From NCBI RefSeq assembly GCF_012912105.1, contig NZ_QMEA01000005.1, forward strand, positions 62,001 to 126,000: a stretch of 64,000 nucleotides of DNA, in the 5' to 3' direction. The stretch is from Brasilonema sp. UFV-L1 (GTDB lineage: Bacteria; Cyanobacteriota; Cyanobacteriia; Cyanobacteriales; Nostocaceae). Shown here piece by piece: positions 8,374 through 17,302 of the stretch; within the stretch, counting starts at the first letter, position 1; the number at the start of each line of letters is the position of its first letter. The notes under the pieces are model-generated. The model did not search any database, was not told the DNA's origin, and saw nothing but the letters and a program-made list of their open reading frames with translations. A program made the position numbers and the translations under genes.

Positions 8374-9858
8374 ATGACGACTCAGCAGCTAGAGAAACAC
8401 CTCTGGGATGCGGCGGATATTTTGCGGGGGAAGATTGATTCAGCGGACTTCAAACACTATATTTTTGGGCTGCTGTTCTTCAAGCGCCTGTGCGATGTCT
8501 GGCAAGAAGAATACGAGGAACGGCTGAAACTCTATAAAGATGCGGAATTAGCAGCAGATCCAGAGGAACACCGCTTTCACATCCCACCAGGAGCGTTTTG
8601 GGATGACGTACGGAAACATTCTACCAATATAGGGGAGAAGCTGAACATCGCCTTCCGGGCGATTGAAGATGCGAATACACGCCTGCGCGGGGTGTTTCAA
8701 GATGTGGATTTTAACAATAAAGAGCGCTTCCCGGATGCGACGTTAGAATTATTGTTGCAGCATTTTAGCAAGCATCGGCTGCGGAATTGTGATGTTGAAG
8801 CGGATATTCTGGGTGCGGCTTACGAATATTTGATTGCTAAATTTGCTGATGATGCAGGGAAGAAGGGAGGCGAGTTTTATACCCCGAAAATGGTCACTCG
8901 CCTAATTGTAATGTGCTTGCAACCAGAAGAAGGGATGAGTATTTATGACCCCACCTGTGGATCTGGTGGTATGTTACTGGAGATGGTGAACTATCTCAAG
9001 CGTCAGGAGAAAAATCCCAAGTCGTTGCAGTTGTACGGACAGGAGATGAATCTCAACACTTGGGCAATTTGTCAGATGAATTTGTTTCTCCACGATATTG
9101 ATGATGCGTTTGTTGTCCGGGGGGATACGTTGCGAGAACCCAAGCATTTGGTGGCGGAGGGGAGTAAAGTATTAAAGACATTTGACCGAGTGTTAGCAAA
9201 TCCTCCGTTTTCTCTCAAGAATTGGGGAGATGAAACTTGGAAAAATGGGGATAAGTTTAGCCGAGATAGTTATGGTTGTCCGCCGAAATCTTATGGAGAT
9301 TTGGCATTTGTGCAGCACATGATTGCCAGTTTGAACGAAACAGGCAAGTTGGGGGTGGTGTTACCGCACGGGATTCTGTTTCGCGGAGGTGCTGAGGCGA
9401 AAATTCGTGAGGGAATGCTGCAAGATGATTTGATTGAGGCGGTGATTGGGTTAGCACCGAATCTATTTTATGGCACGGGAATACCGGCTTGCGTGTTGAT
9501 TATTAATAAAGAGAAAGAAGCGAAGCGCCAGAGAAAAGTACTGTTTGTCAATGGTGCTGAGGAGATGGTGGAAGGGAAAAACCAAAATACTCTCTCTGAG
9601 GCGAATATTAAGCGGTTGGCTCAAGCATTTTTGACGTTTCAGGATGAGCAACGGTTTGCGCGGGTGGTAGAGTTAGAGGAGATTAAAAAGAATGATTTTA
9701 ATCTCAATATTGCCCGATATGTGCAAACGGCTGAGGAGGAAGAGCAGATTGATGTGGCAGCGGAGGTGATGGTTTTAAAGGAGTTGTTGGAAAAGCGGGA
9801 TAAAGCTGAAAAGAAGATGTTGGAATTTTTGGACGAGTTGGGGTATGGTGATGATTGA
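8374..9858 (+). CDS. hsdM: Type I restriction-modification DNA methyltransferase subunit (HsdM)
   Basis: 494 aa from the ATG at 8374 (MTTQQLEKHLWDAADILRG, the usual HsdM start); the frame is open further upstream without supporting motifs. The N-terminal helical domain (HsdM_N) spans about 1-140. The N6-adenine methylase domain follows with motif I DPTCGSGG (192-199) binding S-adenosylmethionine and motif IV NPPF (276-279) as catalytic loop. EFYTPKMV just before motif I is also characteristic. HsdM pairs with HsdS to methylate one sequence and with HsdR to cut unmodified DNA. Its 3' end overlaps the next gene by 14 bp, and a decayed second copy of that 3' end lies about 1 kb downstream. Confidence 0.95.
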   Translation: MTTQQLEKHLWDAADILRGKIDSADFKHYIFGLLFFKRLCDVWQEEYEERLKLYKDAELAADPEEHRFHIPPGAFWDDVRKHSTNIGEKLNIAFRAIEDANTRLRGVFQDVDFNNKERFPDATLELLLQHFSKHRLRNCDVEADILGAAYEYLIAKFADDAGKKGGEFYTPKMVTRLIVMCLQPEEGMSIYDPTCGSGGMLLEMVNYLKRQEKNPKSLQLYGQEMNLNTWAICQMNLFLHDIDDAFVVRGDTLREPKHLVAEGSKVLKTFDRVLANPPFSLKNWGDETWKNGDKFSRDSYGCPPKSYGDLAFVQHMIASLNETGKLGVVLPHGILFRGGAEAKIREGMLQDDLIEAVIGLAPNLFYGTGIPACVLIINKEKEAKRQRKVLFVNGAEEMVEGKNQNTLSEANIKRLAQAFLTFQDEQRFARVVELEEIKKNDFNLNIARYVQTAEEEEQIDVAAEVMVLKELLEKRDKAEKKMLEFLDELGYGDD

Positions 9859-10771
9859 CCATGACCGCTTGTTCAAAGAACTCCTGTCTACTTTTTTTGT
9901 GGAGTTTCTTGAGCTATTTCTGCCGGATGTGATGACTTATTTAGAACCAGATTTAATCATGTTTCTGGACAAAGAAGTGTTTACAGATGTCACGGCGGGA
10001 GAACGTTATGAAGCTGATTTACTCGTGCAGGCGCAGTTTCGGGGTGAACCGTCTTGTTTCCTCATCCATGTGGAGAACCAAGCAAAAGCGCAAGCGAATT
10101 TTGGTAAGCGAATGTTCCGCTATTTTGCACGGTTGTCCGAAAAGTACGATTTGCCGATTTATCCGGTTGTGGTATTTTCTTATGACCAACCAAAACAAGC
10201 AGCCGCGAGTGAGTTTCGAGTTGAGTTTCCCGATTTTCGGGTGTTGCAATTTAACTACCGCGTGATTCAACTAAATCGTCTCAATTGGCGGGACTATTTG
10301 GATCAGGCGAATCCGGTGGCGAGTGCGCTGATGGCAAAGATGCAGATTGCGCGAGAAGACCGTCCCAAAGTGAAGGCTCAATGTCTGCGGTTGTTGGTGA
10401 CGTTGCGGTTAGACCCCGCGAGAATGCAGTTGATTTCGGGTTTTGTGGATACGTATTTAAATCTTACAGAGTCGGAAGAGCAAGCGTTTGCTGAGGAAGT
10501 TGGTAGGATTGAATCAGAGGAACGGGAGCAGGTTATGCAGATTGTTACCAGTTGGATGCGGACGGGGATTGAACAAGGGAGACGCGAGGGAGAAGTCTCT
10601 ATCGTGATGCGTCAACTCAGGCGTAAGGTTGGGGAACTTAACCCGGAGGTTGAGGCGCAAGTTCGCTCGTTAGAACTGGCACAGTTGGAAGAGTTGAGTG
10701 AGGCGCTGTTAGATTTTGAGGATGTGGAGGATTTAACGGATTGGTTGAGGAATTTGGAAGGAGGAGAGTAA
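9845..10771 (+). CDS. Rpn-family PD-(D/E)XK nuclease-like protein with DUF4351-type tail
   Basis: 308 aa. The N-terminal part has the Rpn/PD-(D/E)XK layout: HDRLFKELL at the start, EADLL with Asp58, and IHVENQAKA with Glu77 and Gln79 (the D...ExQ core). The C-terminal part (about 215-305) is helical, with GRREGEVSIVMRQLRRKVG and a DFEDVEDLTDWL-type ending as in DUF4351. Cyanobacteria carry many such proteins, described as recombination-promoting nucleases or putative transposases. It starts inside the end of hsdM (14-bp overlap) and separates hsdM from hsdS, an unusual position. It may be a mobile or DNA-acting passenger, or may add a nuclease to the system; the sequence does not decide. Confidence 0.75.
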   Translation: MVMIDHDRLFKELLSTFFVEFLELFLPDVMTYLEPDLIMFLDKEVFTDVTAGERYEADLLVQAQFRGEPSCFLIHVENQAKAQANFGKRMFRYFARLSEKYDLPIYPVVVFSYDQPKQAAASEFRVEFPDFRVLQFNYRVIQLNRLNWRDYLDQANPVASALMAKMQIAREDRPKVKAQCLRLLVTLRLDPARMQLISGFVDTYLNLTESEEQAFAEEVGRIESEEREQVMQIVTSWMRTGIEQGRREGEVSIVMRQLRRKVGELNPEVEAQVRSLELAQLEELSEALLDFEDVEDLTDWLRNLEGGE

Positions 10772-10779
10772 GGTTGAGT

Positions 10780-10858
10780 GTGTTGAGGGAGTTGGTGGTA
10801 AGAACGGGATGCGGTAGAGGCAAAAATGCTGGAGTTTTTGGAGGAACTTGAGTATGGT
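10780..10858 (+). pseudogene. Decayed duplicate of the hsdM 3' end
   Basis: These 79 bp align along their length with 9772-9849, the last codons of hsdM, with one single-base length difference that breaks the frame. In the surviving frame it reads VEAKMLEFLEELEYG against AEKKMLEFLDELGYG in HsdM. The copy runs into the hsdS start (ATG 10854). It shows that hsdM and hsdS were once directly joined here and that the Rpn gene lies between two copies of the junction. Confidence 0.75.
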
Positions 10859-12050
10859 TCTAGAGAAGTTTTCCAAAATTGTGACTAATGAGGCATCCCA
10901 AGAGAGTAATACCTACTTCAAACAAACCGAAATTGGGGAGATTCCACAGGACTGGGAAATTGTGAGTATTGGTCAGGTATGTGATGTCACATCAGGCGGT
11001 ACTCCAAGTCGAAACAAGCCAGAATTTTGGAATGGAAATATACCTTGGGTGAAGACTGGCGAAATTAATTACTCTGAAATTAGAGATACAGAGGAAAAGA
11101 TTACCCAGGAAGGCTTATCTAATTCATCAGCTAAATTGGTACCGCGTGGAACTCTTTTAATGGCTATGTATGGGCAAGGAGTAACACGAGGTAAGGTTGC
11201 AATGCTAGGTATTGATGCCGCCTTAAATCAAGCTTGTCTAGCAATTCTACAAGGTGAAAAAATCTATAACCAATTCCTCTATTACTGTTTAACTCGTGAG
11301 TACCAAAACCTGCGAGATATAGGTAACGAAACTACTCAAAAGAATCTGAATGCAAGTATTGTCAAGCAGGTTTTGGTTCCCCTCCCTCCCATTCACGAAC
11401 AAAAGGAAATTGCTGAGATTTTGAGTAGTGTGGATGAGGCGATCGCATCCACCCAGGCAGTCATCGACCAAACCCGCAAAGTCAAGCAGGGACTACTCCA
11501 GCAACTCCTCACTCGCGGTATCGGTCATACTAAGTTTAAACATAGTGCGATCGGCAAGATTCCAGAGAGTTGGCAAGTTGTTGAGTTAGGTGGCATCACT
11601 ACAGACAGTGCTTTTGATCCTCGTTTTTCTGGTGACCTTTACGACCCGAATGGAAACTATGGCAGTGTTAGAACCACTGACATCAATGAGAACTGGGAGA
11701 TTAACTACGAAACAGTTCCTAGAGCAATGCTTCCCGAAGCTCAATGCGAGAACCATCGTCTCATTGATGGAGATTTATTAGTAACTCGCTCTGGTTCATG
11801 TGGAATTGTTTGTGTTTTTAGAGAACAGACAATTCCTATGATTCCAGGAGCATTTTTAATTCGTTTTAGACTCAAAAACTATGCAAACTCTGAGTTTGTA
11901 AGACTGGCAATGATGGCACCTACTGCTCAATCTAGTATGGCAACAATGGCTGCTGGTGGAGTACAGAAAAATTTATCAGGCACTAATCTCAAAAAGTTAC
12001 TGCTTCCTTTGCCATTATTGGATGAACAAGACAAGATAGTTTCTTGTTAG
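10854..12050 (+). CDS. hsdS: Type I restriction specificity subunit (HsdS), truncated by in-frame TAG
   Basis: 398 aa from the ATG at 10854 to a TAG at 12048-12050. HsdS supplies DNA sequence recognition for the type I complex. Layout: target recognition domain 1 (about 25-180, GEIPQDWEIVSIGQV, TSGGTPSR), central conserved helix with HEQKEIAEILSSVDEAI and KVKQGLLQQLLTRG, target recognition domain 2 (about 225-385, GKIPESWQVVELG), then the start of the second conserved helix at DEQDKIVSC. The same frame continues after the TAG for 38 codons as the expected C-terminal helix (LEQLKRGLMQDLLTGRV). The translated product would lack the distal conserved helix that helps close the HsdS ring and bind HsdM. 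Confidence 0.88.
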   Translation: MVLEKFSKIVTNEASQESNTYFKQTEIGEIPQDWEIVSIGQVCDVTSGGTPSRNKPEFWNGNIPWVKTGEINYSEIRDTEEKITQEGLSNSSAKLVPRGTLLMAMYGQGVTRGKVAMLGIDAALNQACLAILQGEKIYNQFLYYCLTREYQNLRDIGNETTQKNLNASIVKQVLVPLPPIHEQKEIAEILSSVDEAIASTQAVIDQTRKVKQGLLQQLLTRGIGHTKFKHSAIGKIPESWQVVELGGITTDSAFDPRFSGDLYDPNGNYGSVRTTDINENWEINYETVPRAMLPEAQCENHRLIDGDLLVTRSGSCGIVCVFREQTIPMIPGAFLIRFRLKNYANSEFVRLAMMAPTAQSSMATMAAGGVQKNLSGTNLKKLLLPLPLLDEQDKIVSC

Positions 12051-12167
12051 AAAAATGTCTTGCAGTCAGAAAAAAAATCACAGGCAAATTTACAGCAGTT
12101 GGAACAACTCAAACGCGGTCTAATGCAAGACCTCCTAACAGGTCGCGTCCGTGTCAAAACAAGCTAA
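12051..12167 (+). pseudogene. C-terminal remnant of hsdS after the in-frame stop
   Basis: In frame with hsdS, 38 codons to TAA at 12165-12167. It contains LQQLEQLKRGLMQDLLTGRV, the standard end of HsdS and a clear counterpart of the KQGLLQQLLTRG central repeat. No start codon or ribosome binding site gives it independent expression. Preservation of this frame suggests the nonsense change is recent, suppressible or a sequencing error. Confidence 0.8.
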
Positions 12168-12309
12168 TTGGAATAGTGCAGCTAGATTTATTCACGTAAG
12201 TTAATATAACAGGGTAAGCAATACCCGCCGAGATATAATAGACTATTGGTGTTTGCTTGCAATAGAATAACTTGTATTTTGCTCGATTCTCTATCTTCAA
12301 AACAAATAA

Positions 12310-12891
12310 ATGATTGGCGAAATTATTTCTCTAGTTGACCTCTATTTCAATCGTCGGGATGGCTACAATGAAAAAAAACAGAATTTTTTCACAGAGATTA
12401 TAGACCCGGCATATTCTGATTTTAAGTTTATGCACAATTATTATTTGCAAGCTTTCCAAAGGTATCGTGATTTGATAAACTCCTCAAATGAGGAACTTAG
12501 CCTCAAACACAAAATATTTGATGAAATTTGGAAAGATTATCTATTTAGTGAAGGAGAACGCAGTAGCCTACGAAATTTATCAAATAAATTTTCTCAAGGG
12601 GCGAATGATTCTGTTTTTCTGTTTTTTTATGAAATTTACAACTACCTTACAGGTTTAGAGTCTAATTTTCATAATAACTTTAGACGGGATGGCTTTTCAA
12701 GTATGGTAGATACAACATCAAATGTGTATTTTGCAATGGTGGATGCTAGCCTAAGAGAAATATTGCAGCAAGGAATATATGACAAAAAAAATGCGATTAC
12801 TGCCTTAGATGAAATAGTAATGGATTTTCAAAATAGATATATCAGCATAAGCAATCATTACTCTGAAATAAGAAGAAGTATATTTAAGTAA
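12310..12891 (+). CDS. Unknown helical protein inside the type I restriction locus
   Basis: 193 aa, predicted mostly helical and rich in Asn, Phe and Tyr, starting MIGEIISLVDLYFNRRDGYNEK and ending YSEIRRSIFK. No signal peptide, membrane segment or catalytic motif is visible, and I do not recognise the family. It is more AT-rich than hsdS upstream and hsdR downstream, which suggests separate acquisition. No strong ribosome binding site precedes the ATG. Its place between hsdS and hsdR resembles accessory genes in defence loci. A helical defence-associated or regulatory role is only a guess. Confidence 0.55.
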   Translation: MIGEIISLVDLYFNRRDGYNEKKQNFFTEIIDPAYSDFKFMHNYYLQAFQRYRDLINSSNEELSLKHKIFDEIWKDYLFSEGERSSLRNLSNKFSQGANDSVFLFFYEIYNYLTGLESNFHNNFRRDGFSSMVDTTSNVYFAMVDASLREILQQGIYDKKNAITALDEIVMDFQNRYISISNHYSEIRRSIFK

Positions 12892-12993
12892 AATCGCACA
12901 TGACCTTCTGATGCAAAAGTCTTATGGTAAAGCATTAATACTGAAGCGCGGTTATAACTATATATAACCCCTGCTTGTATCTAAAGCTACCGC

Positions 12994-15717
12994 ATGACCT
13001 CTGCCACAGAATACACTATAGTTGAAAAACCCTGCATCGATGCCTTAGTTTCCTTCGGCTACACCTGGCTACCACCTGCACAAAATCAAACCGCAAGAGA
13101 CACCCTTAACCAAGTCATCCTGCGTGACATCTTCATCACCGCCATTCAACGCATCAACGATGTCCCCCAAGAAGTCGCCCGTGCTACTTATCAAGATATG
13201 CTCATTGTCACGGATAATGAACAATGGACAAATCTGCTGCGGGGCAATTATAGCCGCAACGTTCCCGGCGAAACCACTAAAAAAACTATCCGCCTGATTA
13301 ACTTCAAAGAACCAGAGAAAAACACCTTCACCGTCACCAACCAATTTTACGTCAAATCCCAAAACCCCCGCAAACCTGATATTGTCATCTTCATCAACGG
13401 CATTCCCCTTGTTGTCCTAGAAGCCAAAAAACCCTTTACCGCCAAAGACAAAACCGGAGAAGCATTCGAGCAAATTAAACAATACGAACGCGATATTCCC
13501 CGCCTGTTCTACTCCAACGCCTTCAACCAGATCACAGATGGTGCAAATGTCCTTTACGGTGCAACAGGCGCATCTTCTGCTTATTGGGGAACTTGGAAAG
13601 ACGAGGGGGAGATGGGGGGAAAGGAGTTTCACAATGAGTTAGAAAAACAACTCTGGTATCTCCTGGAACCTTCCCGACTTCTCGACATCCTGGCGCACTT
13701 CATCGTCTTCGAGAAACGAGAACAGAAAGTCATCAAAAAAATCTGTCGCTATCAACAATTTCGCGCTGTCAACAAAATTGTAGACCGAGTACTCGCCCCC
13801 CTCCAACCCGACGCCAAACGCCCAGACCGGAAATATCGCAAAGGACTCATTTGGCATACCCAAGGGTCAGGTAAAAGTTTAACAATGGTCTTTGCCACCC
13901 TCAAACTCAAAACCCACCGCACTATCAACTCTCCCACTCTGGAGAACCCTAACATCTTAGTCCTCACGGACCGCATCGACTTGGACAACCAAATAGCCAA
14001 AACCTTCCAAGCTTGCGGACTTCCCAACCCCACCCGCATACACTCAGGTGAAAACCTCCAGACAGCCATTCATAACAATCCTGTGGGTTTAACTTTACTC
14101 TCGACCATTTTTAAATTTGAAGGTTCAGCCAAACAAGCAGCCAACAGCCACAACTGGATTATTTTAGTTGACGAATGCCACCGCACTCAAGAGAAAGACC
14201 TGGGGGCATATTTAGAAAAAACTTTACCTCACGCCTGCTTTATCGGCTTTACTGGTACGCCCATCCAAACGACAGACAAAGACACCTATGAAAATTTTAG
14301 TCTCCCCGGTGAAGATTATCTTGATCGCTACAGCATAGATGACGCCGTAGAAGATGGCGCGACTGTCCCCATCCGCTATACCAGTCGCAAAGCCCAATGG
14401 CAGGTGGATGAAAAAAAACTCGATATCTTGTTTGACAATTGGTTTGCCAATGAACCGGAAGCCGTCGTAAACAAGATAAAAGCGCGAGGCGTCAAAATTG
14501 AAGATTTAGTCAAACACCGCGATCGCATCGAACTGCTAGCTTACGACATTTGGACGCACTTCTCCCTCCATGCTGCCCCAGAAGGATTTAAAGCGCAAAT
14601 CGTCGCCATTGACCGAGAAGCAATTATTTTATATAATTCTCACAAAGAATTCGGACTTATTGTAGACTACATAGGCGTCACCGAAAACCTCACCTCAGCC
14701 CTAGCAACCTACCGCCAAGCCGACGTGATAAACGCCATGCAAGACTTAGAGGTAGAACGCAACCACCTCAAAACCGCCCACGCTGAAGTACTAAAATTCC
14801 TCAAACCCATCTCCCGCAACACGGGAAACATCCGCCAAGAATACGACGTTCTCATCCAGCATTTAGGCACAGAGGATAATTGGTACGCCTTTCACCGTCA
14901 AGCCAAAGAATTTATCAAAGCTTACGACGCCCTCAGTCCCGACCCCTTGATTCTCGATTACAGAAATGATTTAAAATGGGTTGCCGGATTCTTACCTTTG
15001 GGAACCCTCACCTTCGAGAAACGAGAATCCACACTCGGACGCGATGTCAGCGCCAAAATCCGTGAGATGCTAGACGCACACCTCAGCATCACGGGGATTA
15101 ACACTCTATGTAAGCTGCATGACATCACAGACCCGGCATTTTGGCAAGATTTCAGTAGCGAGAATACTGAACCGGAAATTCAAACTGCTGCGGTACGCAA
15201 AAGCGCGGAACTCCGCAAAATCATGCAGCAAAAAGAAGATGAAAATCCCCTTTTCTACGGACTCTTTTCGGAACGAGTTTTAGAAGTTCTGCGCCAGTTT
15301 GAACAAGGTCAAATTGCAGCTGCTGAAACTCTCAAGCGGTATGAACAAATTGTACGCGACTTGCAAACGGCTGAACAAGCTCATTCTTCAACTTCTTTAA
15401 ATCAAAAAGCTTACGGAGTTCTCAAAATTCTAGAGGCATTTCTGCCAACAAATCAAACTCAAGCAAACAGCACTTCCAGCGATTCAGATAATACCAATCC
15501 TGACAAGCTTAATCCCTTAGAACAAGCCTCCCTTGCCATTGACGAACTTTATTCCAGCGATGAAACTGCACCTTCTGGCTGGCATTTCAAGGAACAATTA
15601 CGCAAAGAACTGCGCCAAAAAGTTCGCGCTTTGGTGTTTAACCTGGGACTAGAAAATTGGAAAGAAATTCCTAGTAAAATTGATGAATATGCTATCAAAA
15701 ACTATCTCAAGACATAG
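12994..15717 (+). CDS. hsdR: Type I restriction endonuclease subunit (HsdR)
   Basis: 907 aa. The N-terminal nuclease domain has PDIVIF (Asp129) and VVLEAKKP (Glu143, Lys145), the PD-(D/E)XK catalytic triad. The SF2 translocase core follows: Walker A HTQGSGKS (288-295), ILVLTDRIDLD (321-331), DECH box (393-396), and GFTGTPI (418-424). The C-terminal half is the helical domain that docks HsdM. The product pumps DNA using ATP and cuts at a distance from the unmodified site. It is shorter than the roughly 1000-1100 aa of many HsdR proteins but all motifs are present. A short G-rich in-frame repeat (DEGEMGGKE, about 203-211) looks like an inserted simple repeat. Confidence 0.95.
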   Translation: MTSATEYTIVEKPCIDALVSFGYTWLPPAQNQTARDTLNQVILRDIFITAIQRINDVPQEVARATYQDMLIVTDNEQWTNLLRGNYSRNVPGETTKKTIRLINFKEPEKNTFTVTNQFYVKSQNPRKPDIVIFINGIPLVVLEAKKPFTAKDKTGEAFEQIKQYERDIPRLFYSNAFNQITDGANVLYGATGASSAYWGTWKDEGEMGGKEFHNELEKQLWYLLEPSRLLDILAHFIVFEKREQKVIKKICRYQQFRAVNKIVDRVLAPLQPDAKRPDRKYRKGLIWHTQGSGKSLTMVFATLKLKTHRTINSPTLENPNILVLTDRIDLDNQIAKTFQACGLPNPTRIHSGENLQTAIHNNPVGLTLLSTIFKFEGSAKQAANSHNWIILVDECHRTQEKDLGAYLEKTLPHACFIGFTGTPIQTTDKDTYENFSLPGEDYLDRYSIDDAVEDGATVPIRYTSRKAQWQVDEKKLDILFDNWFANEPEAVVNKIKARGVKIEDLVKHRDRIELLAYDIWTHFSLHAAPEGFKAQIVAIDREAIILYNSHKEFGLIVDYIGVTENLTSALATYRQADVINAMQDLEVERNHLKTAHAEVLKFLKPISRNTGNIRQEYDVLIQHLGTEDNWYAFHRQAKEFIKAYDALSPDPLILDYRNDLKWVAGFLPLGTLTFEKRESTLGRDVSAKIREMLDAHLSITGINTLCKLHDITDPAFWQDFSSENTEPEIQTAAVRKSAELRKIMQQKEDENPLFYGLFSERVLEVLRQFEQGQIAAAETLKRYEQIVRDLQTAEQAHSSTSLNQKAYGVLKILEAFLPTNQTQANSTSSDSDNTNPDKLNPLEQASLAIDELYSSDETAPSGWHFKEQLRKELRQKVRALVFNLGLENWKEIPSKIDEYAIKNYLKT

Positions 15718-15960
15718 GGAAAAAAGCTATAAAAGGGGACAGATTAACAATTCAAAATTCAATCCGGTGCTGCGCACCGCTGCGCTAACAAAATTTAAGT
15801 AGTAAGGTGGGCACTGCCCACAACCTAAAAATAAGGGTTTGAGCAAACGGTAAGCAGTGCCCACCCTACAAAAATTGCTATGACTTATACCAATTTGAAA
15901 AAAGAATGCGACAGATACACATTCCCAAACCCAAGTTTCGTTTCGGCTTTCTTCCGGATT

Positions 15961-15993
15961 GAATTTTGAATTTTGAATTTTGAATTTTGAATT
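15961..15993. repeat. GAATTTT short tandem repeat
   Basis: Four tandem GAATTTT units plus a partial unit, directly upstream of the metallopeptidase ATG at 16000. The same heptamer family occurs as an inverted pair at 41757-41816. The rest of the 15718-15999 gap holds a GC-rich patch (GGTGCTGCGCACCGCTGCG, 15765-15783) and no gene. Confidence 0.8.
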
Positions 15994-15999
15994 GGTATT

Positions 16000-16722
16000 A
16001 TGCCTGTCCTGCAAATCGGTCAAACCAGCATTCCCTACACCGTGCGCTACAGTAACCGCACCAAACGCCAACGCATCGTCGTGACTCCTGAAACTGTAGA
16101 AGTCGTTGCACCAGCCGATACGCCCCACGAACAAATTGCTGCTTTTCTCGACAGCAAACGCCGCTGGCTATTCAATGCTGTTGAAGATTGCCGCCCGAAA
16201 CACTCTACTAAAAATACCCAACACTACGTCAGTGGGGCAAAGGTCTTATACCGAGGTCGTCGCTTAATGTTGCAGGTAGAGGAAGCTGATGTAGAACAAG
16301 TTATTATTACTTGTAAAAGCCGCTTTCACATCCAAGTGCCACGTCACCTAACGGAGGATGAAAAACAGGACGCTATTGAGCAGGCATTTATGGCTTGGAA
16401 ACGCGATCGCGCTTTGCAGGATATCCAATACAACGCCCGAGTCTATGCACGTAAGTTAGGTGTCAAATCACCAGATATCAAGCTTTTCGAGCAGAAACGA
16501 GTTTGGGGAACCTGCTCAAAAGACGGGATAATCCGTATTAATTGGCATTTAATCCATGCACCTTTAGCAGTTCTAGAATACGTTGTCGCTCATGAAGTTG
16601 TCCACTTATTACATCGTCATCACGGGGATGCCTTTTGGGAAACGCTAAGTAGTGTGATGCCCGACTGGAGAGAGCGCAAAGCTAGTTTAGAATCTTGGGA
16701 AGCTGGCTTGCTGCCGTTGTAG
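16000..16722 (+). CDS. YgjP/SprT-like zinc metallopeptidase (DUF45 family)
   Basis: 240 aa. The C-terminal domain has HEVVH at 198-202 and the downstream ligand in HRHHGDAFW (His208), the HExxH...HG.xFW pattern of YgjP-like WLM metallopeptidases. WGTCSKDGIIRINW precedes it, another family hallmark. Such genes are often found directly after hsdR in type I restriction loci, as here (283 bp gap). The role is unclear: it may process a protein of the restriction complex or act on DNA-protein crosslinks as SprT-like relatives do. Start ATG at 16000 follows the GAATTTT repeat array, so the native leader appears altered. Confidence 0.85.
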   Translation: MPVLQIGQTSIPYTVRYSNRTKRQRIVVTPETVEVVAPADTPHEQIAAFLDSKRRWLFNAVEDCRPKHSTKNTQHYVSGAKVLYRGRRLMLQVEEADVEQVIITCKSRFHIQVPRHLTEDEKQDAIEQAFMAWKRDRALQDIQYNARVYARKLGVKSPDIKLFEQKRVWGTCSKDGIIRINWHLIHAPLAVLEYVVAHEVVHLLHRHHGDAFWETLSSVMPDWRERKASLESWEAGLLPL

Positions 16723-17302
16723 CTGGGGTTCATTCAACCCTGGGGGTACTTCTCCAAATTTGAAGAATTTGTTTAGCCCGTTATTTTTGCCGAAATTGTT
16801 GTTTTGATAATTGTTGTTCATTTTTTGACTTATTGTGTGGATTTAATTGGTAAGTGATTTGACACTAACGGTACATTACCAAAGAAATTACAATTTACAC
16901 TTTAAAAAAAATGAAAGGGTTTTGAGCGTGATCGTGGGTTAGAGGCATTGCCAATGTTTTGCGTAACCGATCACAAGGTAAGAAAGTATCTTTTGAAATC
17001 AATTTATACTGTTGACATAAACGAAAACAGTAGTAGAATGCTACTCAAATCAACAGGCTTCAGGGTGATGAAAGATTTCGTGAAATGGAATTAAACTTTC
17101 ATCTTCTGATTTTTCTGACTTTGGACATCTACCGGATTACGCTGTTCCGGGTTAGTATTATGAATTAGCGATGCCATTTTGTAATGGTCATCGATGTTGA
17201 ATTTCTGAGATTTTATGGACCGAAGTCCACAAGACGGCAGTACTAACCTCCTCTGATCTGGCGAGTTTGTCTCCCAGCGCGGGGGAGGCATTTGGAGGTA
17301 TT
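16723..17302 (+). other. Long leader / intergenic region before mgtE
   Basis: 580 bp without a convincing gene. It contains several foldable stretches: TGATCGTGGGTTA ... TAACCGATCA (16929-16972), TGGACCGAAGTCCA (17216-17229) and CTCCC ... GGGAG around 17272-17288, only a few bases from the mgtE ribosome binding site. No match to a known Mg2+ riboswitch could be recognised by eye. A structured 5' leader controlling mgtE is possible but unproven. Confidence 0.35.

Noticed and set aside
16929-16972. Possible tRNA or small structured RNA around TGATCGTGGGTTA
   Set aside because: Stem lengths and missing GTTCGA-type loop do not fit a tRNA. No tRNA or rRNA gene was recognised anywhere in the window.
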